Shown: in pieces, positions 32,541 to 41,725 of the stretch
How positions within the stretch are numbered: the first letter of the stretch is position 1
Layout of the letters: each line of letters opens with the position of its first letter
Source: Sulfuricurvum sp. 17-40-25
GTDB taxonomy: Bacteria > Campylobacterota > Campylobacteria > Campylobacterales > Sulfurimonadaceae
Assembly: GCA_002282015.1 (NCBI GenBank)
Contig: NCIJ01000012.1
Location: 1-59,021 of the forward strand
Direction: 5' to 3'
DNA: 59,021 nt
The notes under the pieces: generated by a model
Databases searched by the model: none
What the model was told of the DNA's origin: nothing
The model's input: only the letters and a program-made list of their open reading frames with translations
Program-made: the position numbers and the translations under genes

Positions 32541-33395
32541 TTATAATATAGGTGACTTTTTACTGTTGTATACCATGATCCGTGATTGCGTAAACAGAGT
32601 CTCAATTTGGGCCATAAATTCAATCGGATCGCTTTGAATTCCCTGCAGCATAAATCCAAAATGCAAATGGGGACCGGTAATTCTACCTGTCGCTCCACTA
32701 AGGGCAATGTTTTGTCCCTGAATAACGGGATCGCCTACTTTGACGTTAAATTGACTCAGGTGAAAATAACAGCTGTAGACACCTTCCCCGTGATCGATGA
32801 TAACTGTGCCTCCCGCATAGTAACGCTCTTTTACCAACACAACAACCCCATCATTACTTGCCAAAATAGGAAGAGGCGTTTTAGCACGAAAATCTACACC
32901 GCCGTGATAACTTTTTAAAACACCGTTATAGGTACGTGCTGAACCATATTGGCTGGTGGTAATAGAGTCTATTGGGCGAATAAAGGGTTTGTTCCAATAA
33001 CGCTTTGGGGTAATATGGTTATAAATCGCTTCGGCTTCCGCTTTTTCGAGAGCTATGCGTTCGAGTACCTCGGGAGGGGGAGAGACTTTGGCATGATCGA
33101 CGGTGATGACTTCTGTGGGGTAGGTGGCAGAGGTTACATTGAACTCCAGGGCTATAGTTTCATCAGGGGTAGTCCATTGCGCATTGATGAGGTGTGGATG
33201 TTCATGATAATCGATGGGAATGATCGCAATCCCTTTTTTGGGATAGAGGGGATGGGGCAAGACGGTAATATTACGGTCGTTGAGCTCTAAAACACCGTGT
33301 GAGTCATCAAGCGTTAGTATCAAGCTCTTACCGTTTCCTATCTCAAATGCGAATGCACAAAGGGCAGATAATAACAGCGTTAACATAATTTTCAT
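32541..33395 (-). CDS. M23-family metallopeptidase (peptidoglycan hydrolase)
   Basis: 284 aa from the ATG at 33395, which puts the signal peptide first (MKIMLTLLLSALCAFAFEIG); an upstream ATG at 33422 would add nine residues. The LytM/M23 domain has the zinc residues YHGGVDFR (His, Asp) and GPHLHFGF (HxH), with the intervening GGTVIIDHGEGVYSCYFHL. Acts on periplasmic peptidoglycan cross-bridges; such enzymes shape cells in Helicobacter and Campylobacter (Csd family), to which this one could be related. It is on the minus strand, divergent from the binding protein at 33480. Confidence 0.9.
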   Translation of the reverse strand: MKIMLTLLLSALCAFAFEIGNGKSLILTLDDSHGVLELNDRNITVLPHPLYPKKGIAIIPIDYHEHPHLINAQWTTPDETIALEFNVTSATYPTEVITVDHAKVSPPPEVLERIALEKAEAEAIYNHITPKRYWNKPFIRPIDSITTSQYGSARTYNGVLKSYHGGVDFRAKTPLPILASNDGVVVLVKERYYAGGTVIIDHGEGVYSCYFHLSQFNVKVGDPVIQGQNIALSGATGRITGPHLHFGFMLQGIQSDPIEFMAQIETLFTQSRIMVYNSKKSPIL

Positions 33396-33479
33396 GGGTA
33401 AAGTTTCTCTTTTTTTATGCATTATAGTATTTTTAGGTTAAAATAATTGCAGGACAAATAATTGAAAGCGTGATAAATT

Positions 33480-34376
33480 ATGAAAAAGATAACGTATGTT
33501 TTAGTATTTATATTGGTTCTTTTAGGAAGTGTATTGGGAATATGGAAGATAGTTCAGTATTCACACGAAGAGGAAATACGCATTACAAGTAATCCGTGGG
33601 TTGGATTTACCCCCTTTATGTATGCACAAGAAAAGGGATGGCTGGAGGATACACCGTTTAAATTTATATGGCTGGTGGATCTCTCTGACAATGCTAGATT
33701 ATTTGAAAAAGGATTTGCGGAAGGGTTTACCGCAACTCAGTTTGAGTATATGCATTTTAAACACAAAGAGGATCTTACTACTATTTTTCTAATCGATCAA
33801 TCGTACGGAGCCGATGCAATCCTCTCAAACCGTACATTGGAGGTATTGCGTAAAAGTGATGAGAAAATCAAAGTTTATTTAGAAAGGGGATCGTTTAATC
33901 AAGATATGTTTGATGCGTTTATAGCCGAAAACAAGCTAAATAAAAACAAATTTCTCCTCATCGACAGCTCCCAAAAAAGTCTGGAGACGAATAGTAAAAC
34001 GAAGAAACCTGCAATAATGATATCCTATGAGCCGTATATTTCGAAGATAAAAAAGAATGGATTTAATACGATAGCTTCGACGCGTACGCTCAAAACGTTT
34101 CATGCAATCGATGCGCTGTTTGCCAAAGAAAGCTCTTTTGAAAAACATCCTGAGGCATATCAGCAATTGAAGGATGTTTTTGATCGGGCACTCGCACAAA
34201 TGCGTAAGGACCCAAAAGAGTTTTACATAACGATTTCGGGATATTTAGAGGGAGAGTCGTATGAAGATTTTCTGCTAAGTACTCAGCAAATCATGTGGTT
34301 AGATAAGGATGTTCCAAGCTATATCACGCAGACACTAAAGCAACAGAACATACCTACGGATAAGTTGCTGCAATGA
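33480..34376 (+). CDS. NMT1-like periplasmic substrate-binding protein (partner of GAF-GGDEF-EAL protein)
   Basis: 298 aa. An N-terminal hydrophobic segment (YVLVFILVLLGSVLGIWKIV) is followed by a binding-protein fold with NPWVGFTPFMYAQEKGWLED and IDQSYGADAILSNRT. It is clearly paralogous to the protein at 50612-51511, sharing WVGxxP..YA...GWL and SYGxDxILSNRT. No ABC transporter permease or ATPase gene is present. Instead its stop overlaps (ATGA) the start of a membrane c-di-GMP enzyme, so it probably presents a ligand to that protein rather than to a transporter. Confidence 0.85.
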   Translation: MKKITYVLVFILVLLGSVLGIWKIVQYSHEEEIRITSNPWVGFTPFMYAQEKGWLEDTPFKFIWLVDLSDNARLFEKGFAEGFTATQFEYMHFKHKEDLTTIFLIDQSYGADAILSNRTLEVLRKSDEKIKVYLERGSFNQDMFDAFIAENKLNKNKFLLIDSSQKSLETNSKTKKPAIMISYEPYISKIKKNGFNTIASTRTLKTFHAIDALFAKESSFEKHPEAYQQLKDVFDRALAQMRKDPKEFYITISGYLEGESYEDFLLSTQQIMWLDKDVPSYITQTLKQQNIPTDKLLQ

Positions 34377-36838
34377 AAATTCACCAACTCATCATTACTT
34401 CAGTTTTCATTTTTTTGAGCACTGTAGGGGTATTGTCAGGGCTGTTTTACAAATATGAACGTGAAGCCGTGTTGGGGTATATGACCAGTGGCATAGAACA
34501 AAGTGTTTTTCGATTGGAGGAAGATACAAAGGGAATTTTAGAGGGCAATAAAGAAGCCTACCGTTTGCAAGCCGTATTAGATCGAGCATCTGCGATTGAT
34601 CCTGCGATTCGTGAGATCTCGATCTCATTGGATGGGAAGAACATCAACTATTCTTCGCAGCGGGCACAAGCCAATAAACCTATTTCCAAACATTATGAGC
34701 CATTAATGCAGATCAGAGAGATGACGGATCAACAGGTTGAGTATTATGAGAGTGAATTCAGATACTTTGATGGAGAAGCGGAACATCATGTCAAAGTGTT
34801 TATCGATGTTGATTATGAGTATGTGTATGGACAGCTTGAGCGGCTAGGGTTGATGTTTGGTATAGGCCTTTTTTTCTTTATGATGCTGATGGCCGCGTTT
34901 GTTTTCATAGCCGTAAAACGGTTGATTTTATACCCACTCAAACGAATTGCAGTGATGGTCACAAACAAAGATCAGCAACAAGACGATTATTTTATAGACG
35001 AGTTTTCAGGATTGAGCGAAACGATTGCACAGACGTTTCATACTATGGGTGCACAACAAAAACGATTACAGGAGCTACTAAATGAATCGCGATATCTTGA
35101 TAGGATATTACGGACTGTAGCAGATGTTAATGGGTACTTAATATCTTCGCAAGATGTCAATGAGCTAAGCCAAAAGTGTTGTGAGCGACTCAGTGTGCAT
35201 ACGCAATACGGTATTTGCTGGATAGGCATTATCGAAGGTGATGAGATGAGGGTTGTAGGCTGTACGGATGAGCCTAGTGGTTCATTGTACGTGGGGCAAA
35301 CAATACATCTGAACAACTCAGTAGAATTGTTTGCGTATGCACCAAGTATTCAGGCATATAAAGAGGACAGTGTTGTTACTATGAATCATTTGGATGAGAA
35401 TGAGTCTCTTGCTGTGTGGAGTTTTATTGCACATGAGGAAAAGGACGGTTCTTTTATTGGACTGCCGCTTCGTGCCCGAAAGGGTGAGCCGCCTTTTGGT
35501 GTGCTGAGCTTGTATGGGTCTATGAGCGAGGGATTCTTGCCTAAAGAGGCTCAAATGCTTGAAGAACTTGCGGGAGATATAGGATTTGCAATACATGCAT
35601 ATAGACAGCGAGAGCAACTCACGCACCATTTGCAAGTGGATGCTGTAACGGGACTTGCCAATCGTATGTCTCTTATCGATGCCCTTTCGGATCAAAGTAT
35701 TCGAGGATTGGCTATTTTAAATATTGATCGATTTAGTGATATAAATGATGTTTATGGAGTATCTATTGGAGATGAGGTGCTCGCTGGATATGGACATTGG
35801 TTGGCCAAAAAATTGGAAAAAGCACCTAAGGTAAGATTGTATAAATTGGGGAGTGATGAATACGCCTTGTTGTTTGATGCAAGTGAAGAGGCAGAAAATA
35901 GTATCGCTTTTTTGGAGTATGTGATCGATAAAACGGCGGAAGAGTCGTTCATGATAGAGGGGATTGAAATCATCTTGACCATCAGTGTGGGATTTGATCC
36001 TAGTTCAGATAAAGTATTAGAAAATGCGACAAGGGCACTTAAGCAAGCAAAGTTGGAGCACAAAAGTCTGTTCATCTTCACGCCTGCACTGGGTGCACAA
36101 AAAGAGCAGGAAAAAAATATAGAGTGGTATAAAGAGATTAAAGAAGCACTTCAAGAAGATCGGATTGTCCCTTACTTTCAGCCCATAGTAGATAATAAAA
36201 CTCAAAAAATAGTGAAATATGAGGCCCTGATCCGGTTGATTAAAAGTGATGGAACGGTGATATCACCTTTTTATTTTCTTGAGATTGCGCAAAAAATTCG
36301 TCTCTACTCTGCATTAACAAGAGTCATGGTCGATAAAGTTTTGGAACGCTTTGAGGGCTTAGAGACCACGGTCAGTATTAATCTATCCAATGAGGATATT
36401 ATTAATACCGAGCTTGCTGATTATATGGAAGCGCAAATCGTGGAGAAAAAAATGGGTCAGTTTATTGTTTTTGAGATTTTGGAAAGTGAAGGGATTACGA
36501 ACTATACCGAAGTCAGCACGTTCATTGAACGTTTTCGCGATTTAGGATGCTCATTTGCTATTGATGATTTTGGAGCGGGGTATTCCAACTTTGATCATAT
36601 CTTAAAACTCAATATTGACACGCTCAAAATCGATGCTTCTCTCATCAAAAATTTACCCCATGATCATAATTCCCAGATTATTGTACGACATATTTGCGAG
36701 TTTGCGCGCGAGATGGGAATGAAAACTGTAGCTGAATTTGTGGCCAATGAAGCTATTTACCAAAAAGTACTTGAGTTGGGAATTGAGGCTTCACAGGGGT
36801 ACTATTTTTATGAACCAAGCGAGACACTTCAAGAGTAA
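34373..36838 (+). CDS. Membrane GAF-GGDEF(degenerate)-EAL c-di-GMP phosphodiesterase
   Basis: 821 aa. N-terminal helix, periplasmic region to about 160, second helix (LMFGIGLFFFMMLMAAFVFIAV), a GAF-like domain (about 230-415), a GGDEF-like domain whose motif is GSDEY (LGSDEYALLF, near 498) and therefore probably not a cyclase, then an EAL domain with KYEALIRL, NLSNEDI, FAIDDFGAGYSNF and KIDASLIKNL, all needed for catalysis. Predicted to break down c-di-GMP under control of the co-encoded binding protein. Overlaps that gene by 4 nt. The GSDEY domain may still bind GTP as an allosteric input. Confidence 0.92.
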   Translation: MKIHQLIITSVFIFLSTVGVLSGLFYKYEREAVLGYMTSGIEQSVFRLEEDTKGILEGNKEAYRLQAVLDRASAIDPAIREISISLDGKNINYSSQRAQANKPISKHYEPLMQIREMTDQQVEYYESEFRYFDGEAEHHVKVFIDVDYEYVYGQLERLGLMFGIGLFFFMMLMAAFVFIAVKRLILYPLKRIAVMVTNKDQQQDDYFIDEFSGLSETIAQTFHTMGAQQKRLQELLNESRYLDRILRTVADVNGYLISSQDVNELSQKCCERLSVHTQYGICWIGIIEGDEMRVVGCTDEPSGSLYVGQTIHLNNSVELFAYAPSIQAYKEDSVVTMNHLDENESLAVWSFIAHEEKDGSFIGLPLRARKGEPPFGVLSLYGSMSEGFLPKEAQMLEELAGDIGFAIHAYRQREQLTHHLQVDAVTGLANRMSLIDALSDQSIRGLAILNIDRFSDINDVYGVSIGDEVLAGYGHWLAKKLEKAPKVRLYKLGSDEYALLFDASEEAENSIAFLEYVIDKTAEESFMIEGIEIILTISVGFDPSSDKVLENATRALKQAKLEHKSLFIFTPALGAQKEQEKNIEWYKEIKEALQEDRIVPYFQPIVDNKTQKIVKYEALIRLIKSDGTVISPFYFLEIAQKIRLYSALTRVMVDKVLERFEGLETTVSINLSNEDIINTELADYMEAQIVEKKMGQFIVFEILESEGITNYTEVSTFIERFRDLGCSFAIDDFGAGYSNFDHILKLNIDTLKIDASLIKNLPHDHNSQIIVRHICEFAREMGMKTVAEFVANEAIYQKVLELGIEASQGYYFYEPSETLQE

Positions 36839-36965
36839 AAAAGGCAAACTGAGCCATTTATGATCATTTTGAAACAATAAATAATTTTTTATCGAAGTAT
36901 AAGGTTTTCTTCAGAAAGTAACCGCTATGCTACATCCATTAAGGTTTTAACTGAAGGGGTAAACA

Positions 36966-37386
36966 ATGGCAAGAACGGATGATGCAGCCAATACAGATGG
37001 GCTTACATTTTTAGATGACGGTGAAATGCTTTATGATGATTTATATCTATTGTCAGAGACAGATGAAAAAGGAATTATTATGTATGTAAGTGATTCGTTT
37101 GCAAAAGTCGCAGGGTGGAAAGGTGCAGACCTCATAGGTCAGCCACATAACTGTGTTCGCCATCCTGATATGCCTCGTGCGGCATACCGATCCCTTTGGG
37201 ACGATGTTCAGGCAAAAGGTTTTTGGACAGGATACGTTAAAAATGCGCGTAAAGGCGGGGGACATTTACGCTACTGTTTTACGTTCTACGGATAAAAATG
37301 GGAATATTAAATATGTTTCTATCCGTATCAAACCATCACGTGAAGATATCAAAAAAGCAGAAGCGCTCTACGCGACACTGGACTAA
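36966..37386 (+). pseudogene. Aer/CetB-like PAS protein, frameshifted at a G-run
   Basis: The first frame (36966-37295) gives an Aer-type PAS start: SDSFAKVAGWKGADLIGQPHNCVRHPDMP...FWTGYVKNARKGG. It then loses sense after GCGGGGG at 37255-37261. Dropping one G restores DIYATVLRSTDKNGNIKYVSIRIKPSREDI and ends at 37386, giving an intact protein of about 139 aa. This is either a real frameshift or a base-call error. Such PAS proteins bind FAD and signal redox state to a separate MCP (CetB/CetA in Campylobacter); the next gene, 9 bp on, is a soluble MCP. GAAGGGGTAAACA precedes the start. Confidence 0.8.
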
Positions 37387-37395
37387 GGAGAAATT

Positions 37396-39279
37396 ATGGC
37401 ATTAGTAAGACGAACAGAACATGCACCTGCAGCAGTAGGAAGCGTTAGCCCGGATAAAAGACGTCAGCGTACGTTGGCAAAACAGCAACAAATTTCAGAG
37501 AGTATTGCCGGGGTGGCAACCACTATTTTGGGTAATGCGCAAGAGAGTGTCAGTGCAATTGAAGAGTTGAAAAGCTCAATGGAGCAAATCGCGACAGCAG
37601 CAGAAGAGAATAGTGGCGCAAGTGAACAAGCGCTCAAAAATGTACGCTCTATCCACTCTAATATCGGGCGTATGACTACGAGTATTGACACGGTTATCTC
37701 CTCGACTCTTGTTACGGGTGAGAATATTATGGGAGCAGTGGGGACTATTAATACTTCGGTTGCACGTATGTCTCAAGCGGTTAATGTTGCAAAAACTTCT
37801 TCAAAAAAATCAGAGGAGCTAAAAGTATCCTCCGAAAACATTGGAGAAGCGGTTGGATTCATCGCAAAGATTGCCGATCAGACAAACCTGTTGGCACTTA
37901 ATGCCGCTATCGAAGCCAGCCGTGCAAAAGAGCATGGAAAAGGGTTTGCCGTTGTCGCAGATGAAACCAGAGCACTTGCGGGTGAATCTGAGAAAAATGC
38001 CGATTTTATCTCTAATTTGGTCAATAAAATCCAAGAGAGTATTGATAATATCATCAAAAGTATCCTGAGTACTACGGGTATTATCGAGCAAACAGGTGGA
38101 CGCGGATCGGCGCTGAGCTTCAAAATGGAAGAACTTACTAAAATTGCGGTTTATTCGGTTGAAGCAGCTCGTAATATGAGCAGCTATACTCAAAGTCTCG
38201 GTCACTCTGTTGTGCAGATCAATGACGGGTCAAAAGAAATTGCAGACGCTTCAGGTGAAATTGCAAAATCAGTTGAAAAAACTCTTAACAGTATCGAGAT
38301 GCAAAGCAATTCATTGGTCCAGACCGAAGAAGATATCAAAGAGCTTAATAATCTTTCTGAAGAACTCAAATTCTCAACGGATACCATGAAATCAGCTGAA
38401 GAGATAGCGGCATCTGCTGATGCTATTAGCTCATCTATGGACGATATTCAAAACTCACTCAAAGAAGTAACGAGCGGATTGAATCAGATCGAAGCTTCTT
38501 CTCAAGCGACCAACCAAAGTGCACTCTTAAATAAAGAGCTATTTGAAAGCGGACTTGCTGCGTCTAAAGATATCAGCAAGCTAATCGAGATTGCGCGTCG
38601 TAACTTTGATCTTCTAAAAACATCGTTTGCAGAGGTCAAAGGACAAATGAACGGCATCAGTCAAGATTTTGTAAATTCTATAGCAGAGGGCGGAAGCGCA
38701 AGCAGTGAGTTGGATGTGATCGTCAAAGAGACACGCAACGTGGATAAGACTGTAGGCAGTATCTCTAACAGTATTATCCAGTTAAACATGCTTGCGATCA
38801 GTGGTTCGATTGAAGCGGCACGTGCAGGTGATTTTGGAAAAGGGTTTGCGGTTGTTAGTGCAGACATCCGTAATTTGGCGAAAGATTCTGAGTCCAATAC
38901 TGAAAAGATCAACGATACTATTGAATCTATGAATGCAGAGATTGATACGGTTCGTACCGATTGGCTTAAATTGTTGATCAACCAAGAGGCTGAAAAAGAG
39001 CAAATTGGTACTCTTATCCATGAGATCGACAAGATTACTACGATGCTTATCGACTTGCTGGATCGCTTTACGGGTCTCAAGACTATTAATGATCAAAATA
39101 TTGAAGGGCTTAACCAAGGGCTTATTGGGATTAGTGAGATTCAAAAAGCAGTTGAACTGTCAGCGCGTAATGCACAAGAGTCTCGTAAGGCGAGTGAGTT
39201 GATTATTGAAACGGTAAGTCATATTGGCGAGGGCGTTGAAGAACTTGCTGTCATGGCTGATGAACTTCAACAGGGGTAA
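37396..39279 (+). CDS. Soluble methyl-accepting chemotaxis protein with two signalling-tip regions
   Basis: 627 aa, no membrane helix, all-helical. The conserved MCP hairpin tip appears at about 158-200 (IADQTNLLALNAAIEASRAKEHGKGFAVVADETRALAGES), and a diverged second copy at about 455-500 (IIQLNMLAISGSIEAARAGDFGKGFAVVSADIRNLAKDS). One tip per MCP is normal. The first is close to consensus, the second has lost QTN. It probably receives redox input from the upstream PAS protein and feeds the CheA/CheW set encoded downstream. AAGGAGAA precedes the ATG. Confidence 0.88.
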   Translation: MALVRRTEHAPAAVGSVSPDKRRQRTLAKQQQISESIAGVATTILGNAQESVSAIEELKSSMEQIATAAEENSGASEQALKNVRSIHSNIGRMTTSIDTVISSTLVTGENIMGAVGTINTSVARMSQAVNVAKTSSKKSEELKVSSENIGEAVGFIAKIADQTNLLALNAAIEASRAKEHGKGFAVVADETRALAGESEKNADFISNLVNKIQESIDNIIKSILSTTGIIEQTGGRGSALSFKMEELTKIAVYSVEAARNMSSYTQSLGHSVVQINDGSKEIADASGEIAKSVEKTLNSIEMQSNSLVQTEEDIKELNNLSEELKFSTDTMKSAEEIAASADAISSSMDDIQNSLKEVTSGLNQIEASSQATNQSALLNKELFESGLAASKDISKLIEIARRNFDLLKTSFAEVKGQMNGISQDFVNSIAEGGSASSELDVIVKETRNVDKTVGSISNSIIQLNMLAISGSIEAARAGDFGKGFAVVSADIRNLAKDSESNTEKINDTIESMNAEIDTVRTDWLKLLINQEAEKEQIGTLIHEIDKITTMLIDLLDRFTGLKTINDQNIEGLNQGLIGISEIQKAVELSARNAQESRKASELIIETVSHIGEGVEELAVMADELQQG

Positions 39280-39283
39280 TTCC

Positions 39284-40660
39284 ATGCATATCGAAGAGAT
39301 TTTGATTATTCGCCATAATGAGGTTTCATTTGGTATTTCTACCGCGTTGATCGGTCAAATTCTTCGTGTTCCGGATATTACTAGTTTGGCATTGAGTCCT
39401 TATGAAGTACGCGGTTTATGTGCCGTGGGCGGTGGAATTGTTACGTTATTGGATTTTAACCTTTTGTTAGGGCTAAAACCCTGTAATGGGTCAGATCAAG
39501 GAAATCGGGTTATCACGTTGAACGACGAGATGAGCGCATTGGCACTGCTTGTGGACGAAGTTACGGTTTCTCTAACGATTGATCAAGACAAGATCGAGTA
39601 TTTGGATGTTGTGGATGAAGCGATTATTGCGATTGTTCATGATGAAGATACCCTCATCCAGGTGGTTAGTCTCGAGTACGTGATCGGGGCGATTCGTTCC
39701 GTGAAAGTTCCGGCTCAAGCAGTGTCAGAAAAAACCACTTCTGATACCCAAGCATCTACGCAAGCGGAAGATAAAAGCCGTTATCTTGTTTTTAAAATGG
39801 GTGCAGAAGAATATGCTTTGCCTATAGATGATTTGCGAGAGATTTTGAATGCGGATGTCACTATTACGGCGATGGCGGGTTCAAATGATGAGATTATCGG
39901 GATGATGTCGTTACGTGAGGAACTTGTTGTTATTGCAGATTTACGCCGTTTTTATGGATTCCAACCCAAGGCGGGAGAAAAAAATCGTATTATGATTGTC
40001 CAGATGCATAACAAAACATTGGGATTGATGATTGATGAGATTATAGATATCCATGAGTTTTCAAAAAACGATTTGGATTCTCTGGGTGTAAGTAATGATG
40101 ATAAACGTATTGCGGGAGTTATTCACAACGGAGACAAACTGATCTCCCTCATCTCAAACAGCGCGATTGAATCTCTGTTGGAGCGAAACAGTGACATTAT
40201 TGTTTCTAATGATGTCACTGTGATAAGCGAAAATGCGGTTGAGATGCTGGAAGTAGTGATTTTTAAACTCGGAAATGAAGAGTATGCCTTTAGTATCGAA
40301 GAGGTTGCAGAAATCATCGATATGACTCCTGTTACCCCTGTAGCAAATGCTGCTGACATGGTGGATGGGATTATCAATATACGAGGGCAGATTGTGACCA
40401 TTGGTTCTTTGCACAAACGTTTGGGAATAAGCATCCCTACGCACGGGGATCAAAAAATCATTATATGTCATGCACCAAAGGGACGTATTGGATTTTTTGT
40501 GAATACCGTGAGCGATGTTCTCTCTATTGATCCTGCACAGATGAGAGATGAAGAGAGTGACGATGGGCTTTTCTCGCAAGTGATTCATCTGGATGAGGGC
40601 AAACGGTTGGTTTTACTGTTTAATCGCAACATTTCACAACTGCTAGAAGGTGCTGCATGA
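39284..40660 (+). CDS. CheW protein with three CheW domains
   Basis: 458 aa from ATG 39284 with CAGGGG 7 nt before it; the open frame back to 39224 lies in the MCP gene. Three CheW-like units follow each other: about 1-140 (EILIIRHNEVSFGISTALIGQILRVPDI), about 165-300 (RYLVFKMGAEEYALPIDDLREILN) and about 320-455 (VVIFKLGNEEYAFSIEEVAEIID). CheW couples receptors to CheA; a triple protein could link several receptor or CheA contacts, or add stoichiometry. Units 2 and 3 are nearer consensus than unit 1. Overlaps cheB by 4 nt. Confidence 0.9.
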   Translation: MHIEEILIIRHNEVSFGISTALIGQILRVPDITSLALSPYEVRGLCAVGGGIVTLLDFNLLLGLKPCNGSDQGNRVITLNDEMSALALLVDEVTVSLTIDQDKIEYLDVVDEAIIAIVHDEDTLIQVVSLEYVIGAIRSVKVPAQAVSEKTTSDTQASTQAEDKSRYLVFKMGAEEYALPIDDLREILNADVTITAMAGSNDEIIGMMSLREELVVIADLRRFYGFQPKAGEKNRIMIVQMHNKTLGLMIDEIIDIHEFSKNDLDSLGVSNDDKRIAGVIHNGDKLISLISNSAIESLLERNSDIIVSNDVTVISENAVEMLEVVIFKLGNEEYAFSIEEVAEIIDMTPVTPVANAADMVDGIINIRGQIVTIGSLHKRLGISIPTHGDQKIIICHAPKGRIGFFVNTVSDVLSIDPAQMRDEESDDGLFSQVIHLDEGKRLVLLFNRNISQLLEGAA

Positions 40661-41715
40661 AAAGAATACTTATAGCAGATGATTCAGCATTGGTAAGAAA
40701 ACAAATAACAGAGATTGTTGCTGAGTTAGGATTTGAGATTGACACGGCGCGTAATGGTGCTGAAGCGGTTGAAAAAGCGCTTGCCAGTCAATACGATGTC
40801 ATTACAATGGATATCAATATGCCGATTATGGATGGTCTTACAGCCGTTCGTAAAATCATGGAGAGACAGCCAACCCCCATTTTGATGATTAGTTCTCTGA
40901 CGACTGAGAGTGCTCAAGTTACGATGGAAGCATTGGATGCAGGTGCTGTTGATTATATTGCTAAACCCGGAACGATGAATGTGGGACGTGATGAAAACTC
41001 AGCGGATATTGTTCAAAAAGTAAAGTCTCTCAGCCGTATTCCGCCACGAAGATTGAAAACGATGACACGTCGCAGCGTTGTGCGGGAACGTCCGCAAAGT
41101 GTTCGCGAAGCAACACGCATGGAAAATCAATCGACGGCAGATGTTACAAAACTGTTATTGATCGGTGCATCAACAGGTGGCCCCGGTCGTATCGAACAGA
41201 TTTGTACGGCATTGCCGGCTACTTTTGCTTATGCTGTGTGTATAGTGCAGCATATGCCTGAACAGTTTACGGCAGCATTCGCGACTCGATTGGATAAAAA
41301 CAGTAGCTTACCTGTAATCGAAGCCAAAGATCATATGGAACTTTATCCTGGCAATATTTATCTTGCACGCGGTGGAGTTCACATGCATTTTGGCAAAAAA
41401 GTGACAGGCAGAGTGGTTATCCGTGAGGAGAAAAACAAAGGGAGCCGTTTTTTTCAGCCCAGTGTTGATGAGATGTTTCTCAGTGCACTTAAAGTGTTCA
41501 GTGGTGATCAGATTGTAGGCGTTTTGTTGACAGGGATTGGTGATGATGGTGCGATGGGTATGGTTGCCCTCAAGCAAGCAGGGGGATTTACCATTGGTGA
41601 GAGCGAAGAGACGGCAACGGTTTATGGAATGCCAAAAGAAGCGTATGATCGAGGAGGAGTCTCTCAACAGCTTCCTTTTCCTAAGATTATAAGAGCGCTT
41701 CAAACACTACGTTAA
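40657..41715 (+). CDS. cheB: Chemotaxis response regulator methylesterase CheB
   Basis: 352 aa. Receiver domain (about 1-115) with ADDSALVRKQI, the phospho-Asp in DVITMDINMPIMDG and Lys in IAKPG. C-terminal methylesterase (about 160-350) with catalytic Ser in GASTGGPGRIEQI, His in QHMPEQFTAAF and Asp in GIGDDGAMGM. It removes methyl groups from MCP glutamates for adaptation. Overlaps the triple-CheW gene by 4 nt; followed after 10 bp by the HEAT-like gene. Confidence 0.95.
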   Translation: MKRILIADDSALVRKQITEIVAELGFEIDTARNGAEAVEKALASQYDVITMDINMPIMDGLTAVRKIMERQPTPILMISSLTTESAQVTMEALDAGAVDYIAKPGTMNVGRDENSADIVQKVKSLSRIPPRRLKTMTRRSVVRERPQSVREATRMENQSTADVTKLLLIGASTGGPGRIEQICTALPATFAYAVCIVQHMPEQFTAAFATRLDKNSSLPVIEAKDHMELYPGNIYLARGGVHMHFGKKVTGRVVIREEKNKGSRFFQPSVDEMFLSALKVFSGDQIVGVLLTGIGDDGAMGMVALKQAGGFTIGESEETATVYGMPKEAYDRGGVSQQLPFPKIIRALQTLR

Positions 41716-41725
41716 GGATTTAGGG

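Noticed and set aside
36966-37386. Programmed ribosomal frameshift in the PAS gene
   Set aside because: A plain G-run without an identifiable stimulatory hairpin or slippery heptamer is better explained by mutation, phase variation or sequencing error.
37819-39144. Several minus-strand ORFs of 90-140 codons across the MCP gene
   Set aside because: They are antisense to a clearly recognisable MCP and encode no known motif.
39224-39283. Longer start for the triple-CheW protein
   Set aside because: It overlaps the end of the MCP gene; the ATG at 39284 has a proper ribosome-binding site and a CheW-like N-terminus.
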